A stretch of 64,000 nt of DNA from Streptomyces harbinensis (GTDB lineage: Bacteria; Actinomycetota; Actinomycetes; Streptomycetales; Streptomycetaceae). The DNA lies in the NCBI RefSeq assembly GCF_900116145.1, contig NZ_FPAB01000005.1, forward strand, positions 434,001-498,000. The letters are read 5' to 3'. Both the position numbers and the translations under genes were made by a program. Numbering within the stretch: the stretch's first letter is position 1; each line of letters begins with the position of its first letter. This document shows positions 8,744 to 15,783 of the stretch, in pieces. The notes below the pieces were generated by a model. It made no database searches and was not told where the DNA came from. It saw nothing but the letters and a program-made list of their open reading frames with translations.

Positions 8744-10066
8744 TTATTCGTCGAGGGCGTTCTGGATCCTGCTGAGCGTGTTGTTCCAGGCCGCCTCGGG
8801 CGACTCGCCCTGCTGGGCGATCTGGAGCAGACCGTCCGCGAACGCCTCCTGGATCAGCTGGTCACGCGGACCGATGATGGTCGGCGGGATCTCCGCGGCG
8901 GCCGAGGAGAAGATCTCGCCCATCGGCATCCCCTCGAAGTACGGGTGCGTGGCCTCCTGGACGACCGACTCCTGCTGGGCCTCCAGGGACGACGGGAAGC
9001 TGCCGCGCTCGGAGAAGAGCTTGGCCTGCTGCTCCGGGGCGGTCAGCCACGCGGCCAGCTTGACCGCTTCCTCGCGGTTCTTGCCCGCCTCGGGCACACC
9101 GACGAAGGCACCGCCCCAGTTGGACGGGACGGGCGCGGGCGCCGCGTCCCACAGACCGGCGGAGCCGTCCCCGGCCTTCTCCTGGATGTAGCCGAGCATC
9201 CAGGCCGGGCAGGAGATGGTCGCGAAGTCGCCATTGGCCATGGCGCGGTCCCACTCGTCGGTGAACTGCTTCTGACGGGTGCTCAGACCGCTCTCCTCGG
9301 TGCGCACCCCCAGCTCCCAGGCGGCCTGCACGGCTTCGCTGTCCTCGTAGATCAGCTCGCCCTGCGCGTCGTAGTAGCGCTCCTCGTAGCTGGAGACGAC
9401 ACCGTTGTACACACCGCCGGGGGAGTCCACCCAGGAGACGCCGTCGGGGGCGTTCTCCTGGAACTGCTCACCGGTCTCGATGTACGCGGACCAGTCGCCG
9501 GCCCACAGCGCGCCGACCTCTTCGCGGTCGGTGGGCAGGCCCGCCGCCTCGAAGTGGTCCTTGCGGTAGCAGATGGCGGTCGGGCCGATGTCGGTGCCGA
9601 GCCCGATCAGACGGCCGTCCGCGCTGGTGGACTGCACCAGCTTCCACGGGGCGAAGTGGCTGGTGTCGACATCCTCGTACTCGTTGAAGTCCACCCAGCG
9701 GGCGTTGAGATCGCCCGCCATGTCTGCGATGTTCGCGACTTCGATGGCCTGGATGTCGGCCAGTCCGCTGCCCTGGGAGAGCCGGGTGAGCAGCTGGGCT
9801 ATGTAGTCCTTGTTCTCGGTGATCGAGTCCTGCTGGATCTTGATGTGCGGGTTGAGGTCCATGTACTCGTCGTAGAGACCGGCCTCTTCGTAGCCGAACT
9901 GTCCGAAGACACCGACCGTGAGGGTGATCTGGTCACCGTCGCCGCCGTCGTCGCTGCTCGAACAGGCGGCGAGCAGACCACCGGTGAGAACAGCGGTCAG
10001 GCCGATCGCCATCGCTCTGGCGGTCCTGCCACGCGGGCGGTATGACACTTCGGGGGTGTTGCGCAT
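8744..10066 (-). CDS. cebE: Cellobiose-binding lipoprotein CebE
   Basis: 440-residue solute-binding protein of the carbohydrate ABC family. A basic n-region and hydrophobic core end in the lipobox LLAAC (Cys near residue 35), so the mature protein is lipid-anchored outside the membrane. The mature part starts with a Ser/Asp/Gly linker and then strand-rich LTVGVFGQFGYEE, typical of cluster B sugar binders. It captures cellobiose and cellotriose for CebFG. It is first in the operon; the perfect CebR operator lies about 115 bp upstream of its ATG. Divergent to cebR. Confidence 0.93.
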   Translation of the reverse strand: MRNTPEVSYRPRGRTARAMAIGLTAVLTGGLLAACSSSDDGGDGDQITLTVGVFGQFGYEEAGLYDEYMDLNPHIKIQQDSITENKDYIAQLLTRLSQGSGLADIQAIEVANIADMAGDLNARWVDFNEYEDVDTSHFAPWKLVQSTSADGRLIGLGTDIGPTAICYRKDHFEAAGLPTDREEVGALWAGDWSAYIETGEQFQENAPDGVSWVDSPGGVYNGVVSSYEERYYDAQGELIYEDSEAVQAAWELGVRTEESGLSTRQKQFTDEWDRAMANGDFATISCPAWMLGYIQEKAGDGSAGLWDAAPAPVPSNWGGAFVGVPEAGKNREEAVKLAAWLTAPEQQAKLFSERGSFPSSLEAQQESVVQEATHPYFEGMPMGEIFSSAAAEIPPTIIGPRDQLIQEAFADGLLQIAQQGESPEAAWNNTLSRIQNALDE

Positions 10067-10180
10067 AACGGGTCGTCCTCCTGGCGCACTGACGTTGCCT
10101 TCCCGGCCGGGTGATGCGGCGCGCGTGTGGGGGTGGGGCCTGGGTTCGGAACGTACGAGGTCTGTAGGGTTTCTGGTCTG

Positions 10181-10194
10181 TGGGAGCGCTCCCA
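10181..10194. promoter_or_regulatory. CebR operator between cebE and cebR
   Basis: TGGGAGCGCTCCCA, a perfect 14-bp palindrome and an exact match to the published Streptomyces CebR box. It sits 114 bp upstream of the cebE start and 114 bp upstream of the cebR start, so CebR bound here could control both transcription units. CebR is released by cellobiose or cellotriose. A TTGACA at 10233-10238 on the cebE strand is a possible -35 element, without a convincing -10. Confidence 0.93.
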
Positions 10195-10308
10195 GTTGTG
10201 ATGGGTTGAAGGCTCCCCGAGCCCTTGGCAGGTGTCAAGGCATCGGACACGACGACTCGGTATCCGTGATGTAGTTGGAAACTGGGGCGGGCGAACGGGA
10301 GGAAAGCG

Positions 10309-11346
10309 ATGGTTCGTACAGGACGCGGCTCCGGCCGTGACGGCAGACCGACCCTGGAGCAGGTCGCGGCCCGCGCCGGAGTCGGCCGCGGCACGGTCTC
10401 GCGCGTGATCAACGGCTCCCCGCGGGTGAGCGACCGCACCCGGGCCACCGTGGAGCAGGCGATCGCCGACCTGGGGTACGTACCCCACCGCGCGGCGCGC
10501 GCCCTGGCCGCCAACCGCGCCGACGCCATCGCCCTGGTCATCCCGGAGGCGGAGGCCCGGCTGTTCGCCGAGCCGTACTTCTCCGGCATCATCCGGGGCG
10601 TCACCGCCGAGCTGGCCGACACCGACATCCAGCTGCTGCTCACCCTCATCCGCACCCCGAAGGAACGGCAGCGCTTCGGCCAGTACGCCTCCAGCCGGCG
10701 GGTGGACGGCGTCCTGCTCGTCTCGGTACACGGTGATGACCCCCTGCCGGATCTGCTCACCGAGATCGGCATGCCCGCGGTCATGAACGGCCGCCGCTCG
10801 GGGCAGGAGTCCTTCCCGCACGTCGACTGCGACAACCTCGGCGGGGCCCAGCTCGCGGTCGAACACCTGCTGGGCCGCGGACGCGGCACGGTCGCCACCA
10901 TCACCGGGCCGCTGGACATGTACGCGGCCCAGTGCCGGCTGGCCGGCTACCGCGAGGCACTGCGGGCGGCGGGCCGGGAGGCGGACGACGACCTGGTCGC
11001 GCACGGCGACTTCACCGAGGAGAGCGGCCACGCGGCGATGCGCGCGCTGCTGCGCCGCCGGCCCGGGCTCGACGCGGTGTTCTGCGCCTCCGACCTGATG
11101 GCGATCGGCGCCCGCCGGGCGCTGCGCGAGGTCGGCCGGACGGTGCCGGGGGACGTGGCGCTGGTCGGGTTCGACGACTCCTCGATGGCCCGGCACATGG
11201 ACCCGCCGCTGACGAGCGTCCGGCAGCCGATGGAGGGGATGGGACGGGCGATGACCCGCGCCCTGCTGGCGGAGATCGCGGACGGCGGTCCGGAGCGCCC
11301 GCACCTGGTGCTGCCGACGGAGCTGGTGCGGCGTTCGTCGTCGTGA
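10309..11346 (+). CDS. cebR: LacI-family cellulose-utilisation repressor CebR
   Basis: 345 residues from ATG 10309, preceded by GGGAGGAAAG. The LacI-type helix-turn-helix is at about residues 15-40 (TLEQVAARAGVGRGTVSRVI), followed by the hinge helix (RAARALAANRADAIALVIPE). Residues ~65-340 form the periplasmic-binding-protein-like effector domain ending in GFDDSSMARHMDPPLTSV, the usual LacI signature. Position next to cebEFG-bglC and the many CebR boxes nearby make the assignment firm. It represses cellulase and transporter genes until cellobiose or cellotriose binds. Transcribed divergently from cebE across a shared operator. Confidence 0.95.
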   Translation: MVRTGRGSGRDGRPTLEQVAARAGVGRGTVSRVINGSPRVSDRTRATVEQAIADLGYVPHRAARALAANRADAIALVIPEAEARLFAEPYFSGIIRGVTAELADTDIQLLLTLIRTPKERQRFGQYASSRRVDGVLLVSVHGDDPLPDLLTEIGMPAVMNGRRSGQESFPHVDCDNLGGAQLAVEHLLGRGRGTVATITGPLDMYAAQCRLAGYREALRAAGREADDDLVAHGDFTEESGHAAMRALLRRRPGLDAVFCASDLMAIGARRALREVGRTVPGDVALVGFDDSSMARHMDPPLTSVRQPMEGMGRAMTRALLAEIADGGPERPHLVLPTELVRRSSS

Positions 11347-11386
11347 CGCGGCGGGGGCGGCGCGACGGCGGGACGGTGGACGGCAG

Positions 11387-11466
11387 TCGGTAGCGGACGG
11401 CGGACGGCGGAGGGCGGACGGCTTTCGGTAGCGGACGGCGGGACGACTGTCAGTAGCGGACTGCGG
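11387..11466. repeat. Three direct repeats of a 17-bp unit
   Basis: TCGGTAGCGGACGGCGG occurs at 11387-11403 and 11425-11441, and with two changes at 11450-11466 (TCAGTAGCGGACTGCGG). The surrounding bases are also rich in GCGGACGGC. It lies just downstream of cebR and is probably replication-slippage DNA. Confidence 0.7.
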
Positions 11467-11541
11467 ACGCCGGGACAGCAGCGGCGAAATGGCCTGACGG
11501 GTGGGCGACGTCCGGGCGCATACGGCACGGCGGCGCGGCGG

Positions 11542-11669
11542 TTCGTACCGCGCGGCGCTGCGGCGGTTCGTACCGCGCGCGGTGCGCGGGCGGGGGCGCG
11601 GCGTCGTCCAGCGGTGCGGCGGTGCGTGCGGCTCGGTGGCGCGGCGGTGCGGCAGTTTTCGTACCGCGC
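11542..11669. repeat. Three copies of TTCGTACCGCGC
   Basis: Exact copies at 11542-11553, 11567-11578 and 11658-11669, each followed by GC-rich variants of GGTGCGCGGGCGGGGGCG. The second and third copies carry the same downstream extension, suggesting duplication of a ~45-bp block. Confidence 0.65.
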
Positions 11670-12066
11670 AGCGGTGCGCGGGCGGGGGCGGGCGCCGGTC
11701 GCGAGAGCAGGATCTGCGGGACGGCAGGGCGGTGTCCGGGCTGGGCTCCGCTGCCCGGACCGGCGCCGGAGCGGTCCGTTCGGCGTCCGGTTCCGGCGGC
11801 GGCCGACCGGCGGGCTCTGTCGCACGGTCTCCGGTACCTCTGTCCACCCCGCCACCCTCCCGCCCGCGCGGCCCGGTCCCGCCCGGGCCCACCGGCCCTG
11901 CCGGCCCGCCCGGCCCACCGCCCGCCCTGTCCACCGCACCGCCCGTCCGCGCGGCACGCGCCGTGCCCGCGGTCGTCCCGCTCCTCCGGCTCGCCCGGCC
12001 CTCCGCGCTGGATCCCGTGACCCCCGCGACCTCGCGAGGGCCGCCCGCCCGGCAACGCCAGCGGGC

Positions 12067-13059
12067 TCAGCCCAGCGGGTCGTCGTTCCGGTGCCGCGCC
12101 GCGTGGGCCATGTGCTCGCCGGCGGCGGACAGGGCGCGGCGGTCCGCTACGGCCTGTTCCACTTCCGTCATCAGCAGGTCGGCGTTGATCGCCGCCGCCG
12201 CGGCCGAGCCCTGCCCGGCGGCGTGGATCACCTGGGCCATGGGATTGACGACGTTGCCCGCCGCCCACACCCCCGGCACGTCGGTGCGTCCGGTCGCGTC
12301 GGTGGCGACGAAGCCGCTGTCCAGGCGTTCGGCGCCCAGCGCGCGCAGTACCTCGTCCCGGGGGACGAACCGCGGCGTCACGAACATCGCCTCGCGCAGG
12401 ACCGACCCGGCCCCGTCCACCTCGACGCCGCGCACCCTGCCGTCCTCGACGGCCAGCCGGTTCACCCGGCCGGTGACGACCCGCACCCCGCGCGCCGCCA
12501 GCTGCTCGTGCTCCTCCTCCGTCACCGGCTGCTCGTGCGGGAAGTACACGAGGTCGCGCGACCACTGGCTGAGCAGCAGCGCCAGGTGCGGGGCGCCGAT
12601 GACGCCCACCGGGCGGTCCCTGACCTCGTAGCCGTGGCAGTACGGGCAGGCCGCCACGTCCTTGCCCCAGCGTTCACGGACACCGGGGATGCCGGGTAGT
12701 TCGTCGCGCAGTCCGGTCGCGACCAGTACCCGGAGCGCGGACAGCGTCGATCCGTCGTCCAGCCGGGCGCGGAACCGGCCGTCGGTGTGGGTGACGTCGT
12801 CGACCCGGCCGGTGATCAGCCGGACTCCGTACCCGGCGGCCTCGGTACGCCCCATGGCGAGCAGTTCGGACGGCGGCAGGCCGTCCCGGGACAGGAAGCC
12901 GTGCATGTGCGCGGCGGGCGCGTTGCGCGGGTCGCCGCCGTCCACCACCGCCACCCGCCGCCTGGCCCGTCCCAGCACGAGCGCGGCGCTGAGCCCGGCC
13001 GCTCCGCCGCCCACGATCAGTACGTCGTACGCGGAATCGTCGCGTGCGTTGTCGGTCAT
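12067..13059 (-). CDS. Thioredoxin reductase-like FAD/NAD(P) oxidoreductase
   Basis: 330 residues from ATG 13059, with GGAGG eight bases upstream; an in-frame GTG at 13068 is less likely. The FAD-binding GGGAAGLSAA is at about residues 17-26. The redox-active CPYC (ACPYCHGYE, near residue 140) sits where thioredoxin reductases have CATC. The second nucleotide site is degenerate (VIGAPHLALLL). The FAD site TDVPGVWAAGNV is near residue 265. The CPYCHGYE form resembles the disulfide oxidases of dithiolopyrrolone/gliotoxin pathways as well as many actinobacterial paralogues, so substrate is open. No thioredoxin or natural-product genes are adjacent, so it is probably a stand-alone redox enzyme. 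Confidence 0.85.
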   Translation of the reverse strand: MTDNARDDSAYDVLIVGGGAAGLSAALVLGRARRRVAVVDGGDPRNAPAAHMHGFLSRDGLPPSELLAMGRTEAAGYGVRLITGRVDDVTHTDGRFRARLDDGSTLSALRVLVATGLRDELPGIPGVRERWGKDVAACPYCHGYEVRDRPVGVIGAPHLALLLSQWSRDLVYFPHEQPVTEEEHEQLAARGVRVVTGRVNRLAVEDGRVRGVEVDGAGSVLREAMFVTPRFVPRDEVLRALGAERLDSGFVATDATGRTDVPGVWAAGNVVNPMAQVIHAAGQGSAAAAAINADLLMTEVEQAVADRRALSAAGEHMAHAARHRNDDPLG

Positions 13060-13211
13060 CGTGACCACCTCCGCGGCCGAGCATGCGGAGCGGATGCCAT
13101 GCCGACAACTTCTGTTGCCATTTCCGGGAAGAGCGGCCGATGCGGGTGTTCAAGTAGTGAAGGCAGCGGCGTACGGGGCGCGGGTCCGCTCCGGCCTGCC
13201 GGGGGCGGCGG

Positions 13212-13391
13212 CTACGTCAGCAGGCGTTCGCCGAGGACCTGCCCGTGCAGCGTCTTTCCGGTCGGGCGGAACCCGACCCGCAGGTAGAACTGCTCCGGGC
13301 CGTTCGCGTGCGGCACCCACAGCACCGTGATCCGCCGCTGCCCCCGCCGGCGGGCTTCGGCGCACACCGCGCCGATGACACCGCGGATTGT
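13212..13391 (-). pseudogene. C-terminal remnant of a GNAT acetyltransferase
   Basis: The last ~59 codons of a minus-strand frame read as the second half of a GNAT fold: RGVIGAVCAEARRRG (acetyl-CoA loop and helix), ITVLWVPHANGPEQFYLRV and GFRPTGKTL. Upstream codons lose all similarity and run into the VOC gene on the opposite strand, so the N-terminal half is missing. It is likely a decayed gene whose 5' part was replaced by or lost to the VOC gene. A short stand-alone product cannot be excluded, but there is no start codon with a ribosome binding site. Confidence 0.65.
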
Positions 13392-13416
13392 CAGTGGTGG
13401 CTGCCAGGATCGGGGC

Positions 13417-13785
13417 ATGGTCGATACGGACAGTGTGGTGGAGGAGATCGTCCCGGTGCTGCGGGTCGCCGATGCCGCGGCGGCGGTGCGGTGGTACGGG
13501 CGGCTGGGGTTCGCGCGGACGTGGGAGCACCGGTTCGAGCCGGGGCTGCCCGCGTTCGTGGAGGTGGCGCGGGGGCCGGTGAAGATCTTTCTGTCCGAGC
13601 ACACGGGGGACGCCGTGCCCGGCGGCCTGGTGTATCTGCGGGTGCGGGACATCGACGCGGTGGCCGCCGTGTTCGGGGCGGTGGTGGAGGAGGCCCCGTG
13701 GGGGAGGGAGCTGGAGCTGACCGATCCGGACGGGAACCGGATCCGGGTGGGAGAGGCGGCAGGGGAGGAGGGCCGGGCGGGGTGA
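13417..13785 (+). CDS. VOC/glyoxalase-bleomycin resistance family protein
   Basis: 122 residues from ATG 13417, a single vicinal-oxygen-chelate domain. The order is EEIVPVLRVADAAAAVRWYGRLGF, then PAFVEVARGPVKIFLSEHTG, then GGLVYLRVRDIDAVAAVFG, ending in WGRELELTDPDGNRIRV, typical of small stand-alone VOC proteins that dimerise. Substrate unknown; candidates are metabolite isomerisation or sequestration of a bleomycin-type compound. The ribosome binding site is weak. It overlaps the territory of the decayed acetyltransferase upstream and is followed by a strong hairpin. Confidence 0.85.
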   Translation: MVDTDSVVEEIVPVLRVADAAAAVRWYGRLGFARTWEHRFEPGLPAFVEVARGPVKIFLSEHTGDAVPGGLVYLRVRDIDAVAAVFGAVVEEAPWGRELELTDPDGNRIRVGEAAGEEGRAG

Positions 13786-13810
13786 GCCGGAGGGGCCCGG
13801 GAAACGGCAA

Positions 13811-13844
13811 CCCGCCCCCGGGCCGCGGAGGCGCCGGGGGCGGG
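13811..13844. terminator. Hairpin between VOC gene and GH6 gene
   Basis: 11-bp perfect stem CCCGCCCCCGG (13811-13821) / CCGGGGGCGGG (13834-13844) with a 12-nt loop. It lies between convergent genes, so it can serve both directions. Confidence 0.65.
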
Positions 13845-13892
13845 TGCGTTCAGGAGGGGGTGACACCGGTGGTGCGTGCTGATCCCGTCAGA

Positions 13893-15157
13893 TCACAGGG
13901 GCGGGTAGGCGTTCGCCAGCAGCTCCTGGAACTGGGCGGAGAACCAGTGACCCGAGACCGGGGCGTCCGGCAGAGCACCCGAGGGGTGGTTGTTGTTGCG
14001 GGGGTTGCCCTCGTAGGTCGGGTCGCACATGCGGTCGAAGCCCTTGCCCTCGTCGTTCGGGATCTCCGAGCTCGACCCGTCGGACTCACCCGGGGGCTTC
14101 ATCCACACATACGCGTCGATGCCGGGGGCAGGAGCGGTGGTCGGGCGCTCGCCCAGGCCGGCGCCGGCCTGGTTGCACCAGTTGCCCTGGTGGATACGGC
14201 CGTCGACGCGGCTCGCCTCGACGAACTCGTTCACGCTCGTGCGCGGGCCTTCGCCGCTGGGCCGGTCGGGGCCGCCCCAGCCGCTGCGGGAGGTGTCGAT
14301 CAGCATTCCGATACCGGGGTCGAAGCCCTGGCTGATCAGTTCGGTGCGGAACGCCTGGGCGAAGCCCTGGTTGTCGACGTAACGGTTCCAGTCCACCCAG
14401 TCCGACTCACGGACCGAGGTGCCGTTGACGGAATCGTCGATCGAGTAGTACGGCTCGACCGCGGGGCCGAAGTTGGCGGTGTTGACGATGAATCCGTGCA
14501 CGTCGTCGACGGTGGCGCCGCCGGTGGTGGCCGTCGTCTTGAAGAGTTCGGCCGAGGCGGTGAAGTTGTCGTCCCAGCCGATCCAGCCGTAGTGGCCCGC
14601 GTCAACGTAGTTGTACACGTTCGGGATGGCACCGAGCTGGTCGAGCGCGTACGCCACGCCCTCGACGTAGTTGCCGTTCTCCTTCATCACATCGCACTCG
14701 GGCGTGGCCGTGGGCCGCGGTGAGATGTTGGTGATGAGGTTGGGCAGCGAGTCGATCTCGATCGTCGTCACGATCCGCAGGTCCGCGTAGGCCGGGTCGG
14801 CGAGGATCTCGGCGATCGGGTCGATGAACTCGCTCTTGTAGCGGTCGATCTCGGTCGGGCCCAGCTCGCCGTTGGAGGCGAGGGCCGAACAGTCACGTCC
14901 CGGCAGGTTGTAGACGACGACCTGGAACACGAACGCGTCGTGCCCGGCCGCCTGCTCCACCGCCGCGTCCAGGTGGTCGCGCAGGCCCATGGTGCGGCCA
15001 CCACCCTGGCCCGAACCGTCAATGGCGGCGATCCGGTCCAGCCACACACCGGTCGGCTGGTCGGCGATCTGGTCGCCACCCGGCTCGGCGGCGGCGTTGG
15101 CCGACCACTCCGGGTTCACATAGACACCGGCGCCGACGTACGGATTGTCGACCCGGT
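13893..15157 (-). repeat. Inverted repeat copy A: GH6 catalytic domain
   Basis: About 1.26 kb encoding the GH6 catalytic domain on the minus strand. The second copy is at about 19869-21131 on the plus strand. By eye the encoded domains differ at roughly 25 of ~425 residues, and long nucleotide stretches are identical or nearly so. Confidence 0.85.
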
Positions 15158-15317
15158 TCAGCGTGCTGGGGCTGCCGTCGGCCGAGGCGGTGCTGAGCGT
15201 GGTCACCGTCAGGGCGCCGGCGCCGAGGAGCGCGCCGGCGGCCAGGGCGAGCCGGCGTCCGCGGCGGTCACGGCGGTGCGGGGGATGCTCGTGCGGGGGG
15301 TTGGTGGTGCGGCTCAT
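13893..15317 (-). CDS. Secreted GH6 exo-cellobiohydrolase without binding module
   Basis: 474 residues from ATG 15317, with GGAGGAAG eight bases upstream. The signal peptide is long and very basic (HRRDRRGRR then a hydrophobic core ending TASA near residue 45), so the enzyme is exported. The GH6 catalytic domain fills the rest; it carries both GH6 Asp motifs, YNLPGRDC and TIEIDSLPN (proposed general acid), and the loops typical of Cel6B-type exocellulases (GVYVNPEWSA, PTGVWLDR). It would release cellobiose from non-reducing chain ends. About 94% identical in the catalytic domain to the GH6 at 19359, but lacking CBM2 and linker. Divergent from GH48; CebR boxes lie between them. Confidence 0.93.
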   Translation of the reverse strand: MSRTTNPPHEHPPHRRDRRGRRLALAAGALLGAGALTVTTLSTASADGSPSTLNRVDNPYVGAGVYVNPEWSANAAAEPGGDQIADQPTGVWLDRIAAIDGSGQGGGRTMGLRDHLDAAVEQAAGHDAFVFQVVVYNLPGRDCSALASNGELGPTEIDRYKSEFIDPIAEILADPAYADLRIVTTIEIDSLPNLITNISPRPTATPECDVMKENGNYVEGVAYALDQLGAIPNVYNYVDAGHYGWIGWDDNFTASAELFKTTATTGGATVDDVHGFIVNTANFGPAVEPYYSIDDSVNGTSVRESDWVDWNRYVDNQGFAQAFRTELISQGFDPGIGMLIDTSRSGWGGPDRPSGEGPRTSVNEFVEASRVDGRIHQGNWCNQAGAGLGERPTTAPAPGIDAYVWMKPPGESDGSSSEIPNDEGKGFDRMCDPTYEGNPRNNNHPSGALPDAPVSGHWFSAQFQELLANAYPPL

Positions 15318-15577
15318 CGCAGTCTTCCTCCGTTGTGGGGTATGGAGTGTTCTGCTGCTCTGTGGTGCCGGTGTTGACGGTTCGCCAGGTGCCGCGCCGC
15401 GGCGGTACGCGCTCGGTGGCCGGCCCGTACGTCCGCCCTCGCTGTACGGCGGTGACGTCGCGGCCATGACACCCGGGCGACTCGTGCGTTGTGGGGGTCG
15501 TGGGTTGTGGGGGTGGGTGGGGACGGAACGGGGTCCGGCATGTGGTGACGCGTCGTCCAGGGCGCCACGCCGGAGCT

Positions 15578-15591
15578 TGGAACCGCTCCCA
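15578..15591. promoter_or_regulatory. Degenerate CebR operator in the GH6-GH48 intergenic region
   Basis: TGGAACCGCTCCCA, two mismatches to the 14-bp palindrome (positions 4 and 6). It lies 261 bp upstream of the minus-strand GH6 start and 130 bp from the perfect box at 15708. It may be a weaker site for the GH6 promoter. Confidence 0.6.
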
Positions 15592-15677
15592 CTGGTTGAA
15601 GGGACCGTAGGACACGAACCCCCCATTCGCCAAGGGGGTGTTCGAGAAATTACCGCCGAACCCGGCTTTCCGGGGGG

Positions 15678-15704
15678 TTGACGTGTACACCTCGTAGACA
15701 GAAT
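15678..15704 (+). promoter_or_regulatory. Putative GH48 promoter
   Basis: TTGACG (15678-15683) and CAGAAT (15699-15704) with a 15-bp spacer, close to the Streptomyces vegetative TTGACN / TAGAAT pattern though slightly short-spaced. The perfect CebR operator starts four bases downstream, over the expected transcription start. Confidence 0.45.
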
Positions 15705-15707
15705 CCT

Positions 15708-15721
15708 TGGGAGCGCTCCCA
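15708..15721. promoter_or_regulatory. CebR operator upstream of GH48
   Basis: TGGGAGCGCTCCCA, perfect palindrome, 62 bp upstream of the GH48 ATG and directly after the putative -10 element, where a bound repressor would block initiation. Confidence 0.92.
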
Positions 15722-15783
15722 TTGGTCTGGAGTAGCACAGCCGGCACAGCCTCTCACCCCCCACCGAGCCGCGAGGAGGCGCG

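Larger units (their letters stand above)
11347..12066. other. 720-bp non-coding, repeat-rich stretch
   Basis: No credible gene is seen on either strand; the open frames here are compositionally biased (Arg/Ala/Gly/Pro), lack ribosome binding sites and match no domain. The left half carries two families of short imperfect repeats (annotated separately). The right half (about 11700-12060) is GC-rich sequence with no structure I can name. It separates convergent cebR and the flavin oxidoreductase. No transcription terminator with a U tract was found after cebR. Confidence 0.6.

Noticed and set aside
11450..12631. Several long overlapping frames on both strands downstream of cebR
   Set aside because: They are Arg/Ala/Gly/Pro-rich, lack ribosome binding sites, overlap the oxidoreductase gene in the wrong frame and match no domain; typical of high-GC DNA.
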